DNA from: Sphingopyxis panaciterrulae | GTDB taxonomy: Bacteria; Pseudomonadota; Alphaproteobacteria; Sphingomonadales; Sphingomonadaceae | Reading direction: 5' to 3' | DNA length: 64,000 nucleotides | Assembly: GCF_014199295.1 (NCBI RefSeq) | Contig: NZ_JACIJH010000001.1 | Coordinates: 186,001 to 250,000 of the forward strand | Program-made: the position numbers and the translations under genes | The notes under the pieces: model-generated | Database searches by the model: none | What the model was told of the DNA's origin: nothing | The model's input: the letters and a program-made list of their open reading frames with translations, nothing else | In this document: in pieces, positions 8,571 to 16,500 of the stretch | Layout: every line of letters begins with the position of its first letter | Position numbering within the stretch: the first letter of the stretch is position 1

Positions 8571-10280
8571 ATGACGGGGACCGGGCGGACCTGGCTGAAG
8601 ACGATATTGCTGCTGGCGGGGCTCGCTTTCGGCTGGCCGGGCTTTGCGGCGCGTATCGCGATGCTCGGCGTCTCGCCGGGGCTCGCGCTCTATGCCGGCC
8701 TGTTCCTGCTCCTGCTCGCCTGCCTGTGGGGGGCGGCCTTCATCGCGCGCGGCTGGCTGCGCTGGGGCTGGGCGCTGGTCTTCGCGCTCGCGACGCTGTT
8801 CGTCGACAGCTTCCAGGCCGCGACCGCCGATGCGATGAGCTATGACGCCTTCGTCACCATGACCCAGTCGGCCGCCTTCGCGGGCGACGCGCTCGCGCAG
8901 CATGGCGGCGAGATGGCGTGGGCGGGCGCGGGGGCGCTGCTGCTGTTCATCGCGATCGGGATGCGGCCGGGTCCGCGTCGCCCGCTTCCCGCCTGGCTGG
9001 CCGCGGCGGCGCCCGTTGCCGGATTGTCGCTGCTGTCGATCCTGCTTTTCGTGCGCGGCGGGGAGGGCGGGCGCGGGCTTCCCGGGGCGTGGGTCGGCAC
9101 CGCCTATTCGCTTCTCTATGGCTGGGAAGCGGTCAGCGATCCCGCGCGCCCGCGCGAGGATGTGCGGCTCGTGCCCCGCCCCGCGCCGGATTCTGGAACC
9201 GACCTGGGCGATATCGTGCTGATCGTCGACGAAAGCATCGCCGCGCGCTACCTCGACATCAACGATCCCGCCGGGGTGCGATCGGGCCTCGCCCGCCCGC
9301 CCGCCGGGGTGGGGGTCGCCAATTTCGGCGTCGCCGCCTCGATCACCAATTGCAGCTATGGCAGCAACATGACGCTGCGCCACGGCGGCACGCGCGGCGC
9401 TTATCGGCGGATCAACGCCACCATGCCGTCGCTCTTCGCCTATGCGAAGCGCGCCGGATTCGGCACTGTCTATATCGACGCGCAGCGCGGCGGCGGCGCC
9501 TATCAGAACGGCATGGACGATCGCGAGCGGCGCGATATCGACCGCTTCGTCCAGTTCGACGCCGTGCCCGTCGCCGACCGCGACCGCGCGGCGGCCGATG
9601 CGCTGGTCGCGACGCTCCACAACGGCCGGCGCGATGTCGTGCTGGTCAACAAGATGGGCGCGCATTTTCCCGTCGCCGACAAATATCCCGCCGACAGGAT
9701 GCGCTATCGCCCCGCGTTGCCGCGCGGGCGGACGGCGGCGGTGACCGAGATGCAATTGCCCGAGAATCTGGTCACCGGCGCCGAAAGCTGGCGGCGCTAC
9801 CGCAACAGCTATCGCAATACATTGTTGTGGACGGTCGGCGGTTTCTTCGACCGCCTGTTCGCGGGCGGCGTGCCCGCGGGGACGCTGATCGTCTATACCT
9901 CGGACCACGGCCAGACGCTCCACGAGCGCGGCGACGCCGGCACGACGACGCATTGCAGCCCCGCGCCGGCGCCCGAGGAAGGGGCGGTTCCGCTCGTCGT
10001 CATCGGCGGCGACGACGCATGGGCGGCCGCGGCGCGGCGCCATTTCGACGCGACGAGCCATTATCGTATCTTTCCGACCCTGCTTGCCGCGATGGGCTAT
10101 GACAAGGGCGCGGTGCGGCGGCTCTATGGTCCGGGCCTCGACGCGCCGGCGCGCGATCCGCTGACCTTCAACGCGCGCTTCAACGCGCGGCTGGGGCGCG
10201 GACCGTTATGGGTGGCGATTCGACCGAAGGCCCTGCCCGCGCCGCCGGCGCAGGATACGCCCGCCGCCACCCCAGATTAA
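8571..10280 (+). CDS. Inner-membrane sulfatase-fold enzyme, phosphoethanolamine-transferase-like
   Basis: This is a 569-residue membrane enzyme. Residues 1-165 contain about five hydrophobic segments, and the rest is a periplasmic alkaline-phosphatase/sulfatase-fold domain. The metal/nucleophile motif VDES (Asp220-Ser222), the NCSYGSNMTL segment and the metal site SDHGQTLHERG match the EptA/LPS phosphotransferase superfamily. The nucleophile would be a serine rather than the usual threonine. It may modify lipid A, a glycan or another envelope component, and the exact substrate cannot be read. An AAAGG-type ribosome site precedes ATG 8571. It ends 56 bases before the response regulator, on the same strand. 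Confidence 0.7.
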   Translation: MTGTGRTWLKTILLLAGLAFGWPGFAARIAMLGVSPGLALYAGLFLLLLACLWGAAFIARGWLRWGWALVFALATLFVDSFQAATADAMSYDAFVTMTQSAAFAGDALAQHGGEMAWAGAGALLLFIAIGMRPGPRRPLPAWLAAAAPVAGLSLLSILLFVRGGEGGRGLPGAWVGTAYSLLYGWEAVSDPARPREDVRLVPRPAPDSGTDLGDIVLIVDESIAARYLDINDPAGVRSGLARPPAGVGVANFGVAASITNCSYGSNMTLRHGGTRGAYRRINATMPSLFAYAKRAGFGTVYIDAQRGGGAYQNGMDDRERRDIDRFVQFDAVPVADRDRAAADALVATLHNGRRDVVLVNKMGAHFPVADKYPADRMRYRPALPRGRTAAVTEMQLPENLVTGAESWRRYRNSYRNTLLWTVGGFFDRLFAGGVPAGTLIVYTSDHGQTLHERGDAGTTTHCSPAPAPEEGAVPLVVIGGDDAWAAAARRHFDATSHYRIFPTLLAAMGYDKGAVRRLYGPGLDAPARDPLTFNARFNARLGRGPLWVAIRPKALPAPPAQDTPAATPD

Positions 10281-10336
10281 TTCGGGTTGCGGGCGCGCCC
10301 GCTTATCGGGCATCGCGAAATCGGGAGGGGTGCGGG

Positions 10337-10954
10337 ATGGGGCAACGGCACAAGATCCTGATCGTCGACGATCATCCGATCACGCAGAGCGGCCTGCGCC
10401 TGCTGCTTGCGGGGCAGGATCGCTATGAGGTGATCGGCGCGCTCGACCGCGGTGCGACAGTCAGCGCCTTCGTGCGCTCGCAGCCGGTCGATCTCGTCAT
10501 TCTCGACCTCAACATGCCCGACATGCGCGGGGTCAACATCCTGGCGGAGATCGTCGGATCGCGTGACATGACCGTCATCATCCTGACCGGCGAGACCCGG
10601 CACGCCGAAGTCGACTATGCGCTGAAGCTCGGCGCGCGCGCGGTGGTCAGCAAGTCGGACCCGCCCGAGGCGATCCTCGCCGCCTGCGACGCGGCGCTGG
10701 CGGGCGAGGTCTATGTCTCGCCGCAGATGGTCGAGGCGCTCGGAAAATATCGTCAGCCGCCGGTGGCGCTATCGACGCGGCAGATGGCGATCCTCCACTA
10801 TCTGGCACAGGGCGAGAGCAACAAGGAAATCGCCTATCGCCTGTCGATCGCACAGCCGACCGTATCGTTCCACATCGCCGAACTGCGCCGCAAGCTCGAC
10901 GTTTCGCACAATCGCAAGATCGTCGAGCGCGCGCACGAGCTAGGGCTGCTCTGA
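10337..10954 (+). CDS. NarL/FixJ-type response regulator
   Basis: The 205-residue regulator has a receiver domain (about 5-120) and a LuxR-type helix-turn-helix (about 145-200). The acidic pocket VDDHP (Asp11, Asp12), the phosphoacceptor Asp57 in ILDLNMPD and the conserved lysine in VVSKSD are present. The HTH shows the usual QGESNKEIAYRLSIAQPTVS pattern. The ATG at 10337 follows GGGAGGGG with good spacing. Its 3' end overlaps that of the convergent histidine kinase by 15 bases, so the two are probably partners. The regulated genes are unknown. The adjacent autotransporter is a candidate. Confidence 0.9.
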   Translation: MGQRHKILIVDDHPITQSGLRLLLAGQDRYEVIGALDRGATVSAFVRSQPVDLVILDLNMPDMRGVNILAEIVGSRDMTVIILTGETRHAEVDYALKLGARAVVSKSDPPEAILAACDAALAGEVYVSPQMVEALGKYRQPPVALSTRQMAILHYLAQGESNKEIAYRLSIAQPTVSFHIAELRRKLDVSHNRKIVERAHELGLL

Positions 10955-13201
10955 CGCCTCCACCCCGGCGCGGAGCAGCGGGTGGCGGAGTAGCTCGCAG
11001 CACAGCGGCTTGAGCATCATCAGCCCCGCCACCTCGGCCAGCCGCCCGCGCGTCACTGTCGTGTCGTCATAGGTCAGCGCGGCGAGGCGTGCGCGCGGTG
11101 CCGCGGTGTCGGACAGCGCCGCGTCGAAGGCGTCGCGGCGGTCGAAATCCACGAGGTGCCAATCGGGCAGCGCCGCCTGCAGTTCGCCCGCCGTGCAGGG
11201 CGTGACGCCGGCGAAGGCGGAGGGCAGAGCGATGCGGATCACCGTGCCCTCGGTGCCCGACGCGGCGATGCGCAGCGACCCCGACAGCGCCTCGATCAGC
11301 CGCTTCGCCGACTGGAACCCCGACCCGCTGCCCTGCGCATCTTCGTCGGCGCGCAGCCGCACTGCCGCGTCGTCGTTGAGCCGCGCCATGACCTCAACCG
11401 GCATGCCGCGGCCGGTGTCGGTGATGGTGATGATCGCCAACTCGCCCTCTCGCGCGACCTCGATTCGCGCGCCGCCGCGCTCGCTGTACTGATAGCTGTT
11501 GCTGAGCAGGTTCGCGAGCGCGCGCATCAATAGCGGCTTGTCCGATACGAGGGTGACGGTGCCGTCGATCCGGGCTTCGAGCGTCAGCTTCTTGTCGGCG
11601 AAGGGCGTCTTGAACATCATCATCAATGGCTCGGTCAGCGCCTCTGCGGGAAAGCTGCCGAGTGCGAGGAAGGCCGATTCGCTGGCCGCCATATTGGCGC
11701 CCGAGATGGTCGTCGACACGATGCCACCGAGATAGGCGGCCGAGCTTTCGAGCATCCGGCCCAGTTCGCGGTGGACGCCGTCCTCGCTTTGCCGCAGCAC
11801 CCCGGCTGCGCTGTTGAGCGCGAGGATCACCTGCTTGCTGTCGTGGCCCGAGGCGTGGAGCAGCGCATTCTGGCTGTTGACCGTCGCGAGCGCGAGCGCC
11901 TTTTCCTCGGCGAGCCGTGCCGCGCTCTCGCTGATCTTCAGCCGTTCGGCCAGCGCCTCGGCATAGTTGGTGTCGGCGGCGAGCTTGTCGGCCCGGATCT
12001 TCTTGAGGTTGAGCCCGAGGGCGAGCGTCACCATGATCGATTCGAACAGCCCGACCGGCCCGGCAAGATGCCAGTTGATCGGCAGCCAGGCGAAAAGGCC
12101 CATCGACGCGATCGCGGCATAGACGATGAAGAGCGCGAGGCTGGCCCAGCCGACGAACAGCGGCCAGAGCTGACGCCCGAAGCGCCGCATCGCGGCGAAA
12201 CCGACGAAGGGCAGGAACCAGGCGATCGCGACGACGATCAGCCAGCCGGCGATATGCAGCCCGCTACGCACGCCGGGCGGATAGAGCGTCAGCGCGGGCT
12301 GCACCAGCATGACCGCCAGCGCCGCGCCGATCAGCGCGCGCAGTGCGAGATCGCGGCGCGGGAAATGCACCGGCGTGTCGATGAAGCTGCGCGCGAACTG
12401 CGCCATGGCGGCGGCAAAGCCGCATTTGAAAATCTGTTCGAGCGCGTTGATAGCCAGCGGCCGGTCGCTGAGGAAGAAGATGGCGATATAGCCCTCGGCG
12501 AGCACGGTATTGAGCGCGAAGCAACCTTGCGCGACTCCGAGCCAGATGAACTCGCGATGCCCGGTGATCGAGAAGAAGAGGAAGTTGAGGAAGATCAGCA
12601 CCGCGATGCCGAACACCACCCCCGACACCATGGCGACATTGGCGCGTCGTTCCTTGAAGAAGCTGCCATAGGTCTGGATGCGGATCGGCATATAGGTCGA
12701 ATTTTCGGACAGGAAATCGATCAGCAGCAGCTTTTCCTGTCCCGGCGCGAGGACGAGTTCGGTGCTGAACGCCTGATAGGTGCGCAGATTCGCGCGTGCG
12801 CCCACAGTATTGGAACCATCGACGAGCAGCGCGAACCGTCCGCCCGACGCTTCGTAGAGACGGAACCAGGATAGCGAACCGCGTCCGGTGGTGAAAATCC
12901 AGCTTCCCTGCGTCGCGCTCGCGTTACGGACCTTGACCACGACCATCGTCTTCTGCCCTGGCGGGCCGAAATGGATCGTCGGTCCGGCGACGGGACGCAG
13001 CGGGGCGGCCAGGATATCGGCGACGCCGAGGGTGTCGATCCGGCCGGGCGTCTGGCTGTAGCGCACATAGGGGGTGACGGTCCCCGCGTCGCTGCCTGCA
13101 TGGAGATGGAGTATCGGCAGGCGCGCCGGCTCGGCACGGACAGCCGGCAGCGCCGCGAGCATCGCGAGCGCGAACAGCAAGGCCCGATATATTCCCCCCA
13201 T
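10940..13201 (-). CDS. 7TMR-DISM sensor histidine kinase with a degenerate receiver-like tail
   Basis: The 753-residue membrane sensor kinase starts at ATG 13201, immediately followed by a signal peptide (MGGIYRALLFALAMLAALP). Residues about 25-180 form a periplasmic DISMED2-like sensor domain and about 190-395 carry seven hydrophobic helices. A coiled-coil linker follows. His453 in GHDSKQ is the probable phosphorylated residue. An HATPase domain comes next, with an N-box (LANLLSNSYQYS) and G-box (DTGRGMP). The last 90 or so residues resemble a receiver fold with a late K-P pair (LMMLKPL) but no convincing phosphoacceptor. It converges on the NarL-type regulator with overlapping stops. DISM kinases often sense carbohydrates or envelope cues, and its ligand is unknown. 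Confidence 0.88.
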   Translation of the reverse strand: MGGIYRALLFALAMLAALPAVRAEPARLPILHLHAGSDAGTVTPYVRYSQTPGRIDTLGVADILAAPLRPVAGPTIHFGPPGQKTMVVVKVRNASATQGSWIFTTGRGSLSWFRLYEASGGRFALLVDGSNTVGARANLRTYQAFSTELVLAPGQEKLLLIDFLSENSTYMPIRIQTYGSFFKERRANVAMVSGVVFGIAVLIFLNFLFFSITGHREFIWLGVAQGCFALNTVLAEGYIAIFFLSDRPLAINALEQIFKCGFAAAMAQFARSFIDTPVHFPRRDLALRALIGAALAVMLVQPALTLYPPGVRSGLHIAGWLIVVAIAWFLPFVGFAAMRRFGRQLWPLFVGWASLALFIVYAAIASMGLFAWLPINWHLAGPVGLFESIMVTLALGLNLKKIRADKLAADTNYAEALAERLKISESAARLAEEKALALATVNSQNALLHASGHDSKQVILALNSAAGVLRQSEDGVHRELGRMLESSAAYLGGIVSTTISGANMAASESAFLALGSFPAEALTEPLMMMFKTPFADKKLTLEARIDGTVTLVSDKPLLMRALANLLSNSYQYSERGGARIEVAREGELAIITITDTGRGMPVEVMARLNDDAAVRLRADEDAQGSGSGFQSAKRLIEALSGSLRIAASGTEGTVIRIALPSAFAGVTPCTAGELQAALPDWHLVDFDRRDAFDAALSDTAAPRARLAALTYDDTTVTRGRLAEVAGLMMLKPLCCELLRHPLLRAGVEASEQP

Positions 13202-13538
13202 GACCGGCGATGTTGCTGCGCGCCCTGCCGAAGTCAATTTTCTTTTGGGGGTCGGGGCGCCTGCTGTGCTCGATGGCGGCAGACGCCGCGGAAAGGCGCG
13301 GGAAAAGGCCGGGCGGGTCGTCTGCGCGGCGGCACGGTGACCCGACCCCCCAAAAAACATTGGGTAGACGCTGGCCGCGCCCGGCAATTAATCCGCCGGG
13401 GCAATGCCGGGGGTCGCGCAGGGGTCCGATCGGCACGGGGGCGCAATACACAGGTCGAACGGAACGGCAGAGCGCGCATCGGCGCCGTTTGCCCATCCCG
13501 TCGCCTACCGTTTTTTCTGCGAGGGGGAGTATCGTCAC
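13202..13538. other. Divergent intergenic region between the kinase and autotransporter genes
   Basis: This 337-base gap has no convincing gene. It contains a widely spaced inverted repeat: TTTTGGGGGTCGGGG at 13243-13257 against CCCGACCCCCCAAAAA at 13341-13356. The arms are mirror images about 84 bases apart, so each could serve one of the two divergent promoters. GAGGGGGAG at 13521-13529 is the autotransporter ribosome site. I see no clear sigma-70 boxes. Confidence 0.4.
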
Positions 13539-16500
13539 ATGTCCGCCATTTCCAAATCCCGCCTGCTCGCGACCAGCGCGATCGCCGGTCTGTCGATTCT
13601 CCACATGGTTGTGCCCGCCCTGGGCGCAGAGCATGGAAGATTGCTCCCCGAAGGCGAGCCGGCGTCGGTCGACAATCCGGCGGGGGAGACGATTGAAGGC
13701 GACCGGATCGGTGTTTATTCGCGCGCCAGTCAAACGACCGTCACCAATGCGGGCACGATCCGGGGCAATGGCAGTGCCGATGGTCTCGACGTGCTGCCCG
13801 AAGGGGGCATAACGATCGACGGCGGGCCGGCCACGATCGCCAACAGCGGGACGATCGCAGGTGCGGGCCACGGGATTTCGACCGCCTATTTCTATAATCC
13901 GGACACGCAGACGCTCGAGGGGCGTGCGGTCGGGGTGGTCGTGGAGAACAGCGGCACGATCGCCGGCGAAAGCAACGACGGCGTGCGCCTGATCGGCGGC
14001 GGCAGCGTGACCAACAGCGGAACGATCAATGGTGCCGGGCGCGCCGATGCCGACGGCGTGTCGATATACGCCTATGACGATCAGGATTTGTCGGACGTCA
14101 CCGCGATCGGGACGATCACCAATGCCGGGGGCGGCACGATCAGCGGCGTGCGCTATGGCGCGATCCTGTTCGATGGGGGCGTGGTCGACAATGACGGCGC
14201 GTTGATCGGCGGCAGCGGCGGGCTGTGGGTGCAGGGCAACGATCCGGCGGGGAACAAGACGGCGTCGGTGACCAATGCCGGCACCATTTCGGGTGGCAGC
14301 GGCCTGACCTTTGCCAATGTGCTCGCTTCGTCGGAGTTGGTGAACAGCGGCATGATCACCGGCAGCGCCGGCCATGGCGTCGCCAACGGCTCGCTCGGCC
14401 GCGTGTCGATCATCAACGAGGTTGGCGGGACGATCACCGGCGCCACCAGCGGCGTCTATGACGACGAAGGCGGGATCGACCTGGCCAACGCCGGGACGAT
14501 CCGCGGCGAAGGGAGCTATGACGGCTTCGACGCGCCGCCCGATGCCGGGGTGACGATCCTCGGCGCGCCGTCGACCGTCGTCAACAGCGGTACCATCTCG
14601 GGTGCCGGTGCGGGCATCACCACCGCCTATTATTTCAACCCGGCGACGGGTCTGGTCGAAGGCCGTGCGGCGGGCACCACGGTCGAGAACAGCGGTACGA
14701 TCGCGGGCGAAAGCAACGACGGCGTCCGCCTGATCGGCGGCGGCAGCGTGACCAACAGCGGCACGATCAGCGGCACGGGACGTGCCGACGCCGACGGCGT
14801 GTCGATGTATGCCTATGAGGGCCAGGCGAGCGAGGACTATGGCGCGCTGGTCACCAACGATGCCGGCGGCGCGATCGAGGGCGAGCGGTTCGGCATCATC
14901 CTGTCCGGCGGTGGCGACGTCGCCAATGCGGGCGCCATTACCGGCGCCAGCGGCGGCGTCTATATCCAGGGCACCGCGCTCGACAGCGACGATCGCAGCG
15001 GCGTGACCGGCAGCCTCGTCAATTCGGGCACGATCCGCGGCACCGGCGATTTCGGCGGCAGCGACGGCGACGGCGACGGCTATGGCGTCGGCTTCGGCAG
15101 CGACATGGCGAGCGCGACGCTCGACAACAGCGGCGAGATCGCCAGCGATTTTGGCGTCGGCGTGCTCCAGGGCTCGCTCGCCGACGTGACGGTGACCAAC
15201 GCCGAGGGCGGCACGATCACCGGCGCGACGTCGGGCATCTATTCGAATGCCGGGGGAACGCTCGCGGTGGTCAACGCGGGCACCATCCGCGGCGATGGCA
15301 GCTACGATGGCTTCGACGCCGCGCCCGACGCGGGCATCACCATCGGCACGGCTTCGTCGAGCGTGACCAACAGCGGCACCATCTCGGGCGCCGGCGCGGG
15401 GATCACCACCAGCTATCTCTATGACGCGGAGATCGACCAGCTCGTCGGCCTTGCAGTCGGCACCACGGTCGAAAACAGCGGGACGATCGCGGGCGAAAGC
15501 AACGACGGCGTCCGCCTGATCGGCGGCGGCAGCGTGACCAACGGCGGCGCGATCAGCGGTGCCGGGCGCGCCGATGCCGACGGCATCTCCATGTACGCCT
15601 ATGAAGGGCAGGCGAGCGAGGATTATGCCGCGCTGGTCACCAACGCGGCGGGCGGTGTGATCGCGGGCGAGCGGTTCGGTGTGATCCTGTCGGGTGGTGG
15701 CGACGTCGCCAATGCGGGCGACATCGCCGGCGTCGACGGGGGCCTCTTCATCCAGGGCACCGCGCTCGACAGCGGCGAGCGTAGCGGCCTGACCGCTAGC
15801 GTCGTCAATTCGGGCACCATCACCGGCAGCCGCACCGATGGCCTCAACGGCTATGGCGTCGGCTTCGGCAGCGACCTCGCGAGCGCGACGCTCGATAATT
15901 CGGGCACCATCGGCAGCGAGGCGGGTGCGGGCGTGTTCCATGGCACGCTCGGCGACGTCACGATCACCAACGCCGAGGGCGGGTCGATCGAGGGTGGCAC
16001 ACATGGCGTCTATGCCGGCGGGGATGGCTCGCTGATGCTCGACAACGCGGGCACGATCCGCGGCAACGGCAGCTACGAGGGTGCCGCCGCTCCCGCCGAT
16101 GCCGGCGTGATGATCCAGTCGGCGGGCGCGTCGATCGACAATAGCGGCACGATCTCGGGTGCCGGCTATGGCATCGTTACCCAGCTCTATTACAACGACG
16201 AAACCGGGCAGGCGGAAATCCGCGCGGTGGGCACCGCCGTCACGAACAGCGGCACCATCCGCGGCGATGCCAACGATGCGGTACGGCTGTTCGGTGGGGG
16301 CTCGGTCGTCAATAGCGGCACCATCGAAGGTATCGCGGGCGAATTGACCGACGGTATCACGATCCAGGCCTTCGGTGGCCAGGACACCAGCGGTACCACC
16401 ATGCTCGGCAGCGTTGTCAACGAAGAGGGCGGCACGATCTCGGGCGTCCGCTACGGCGTGCTTGCAGTCAGTGGCGCGTCGGTCACCAACGCCGGGACGA

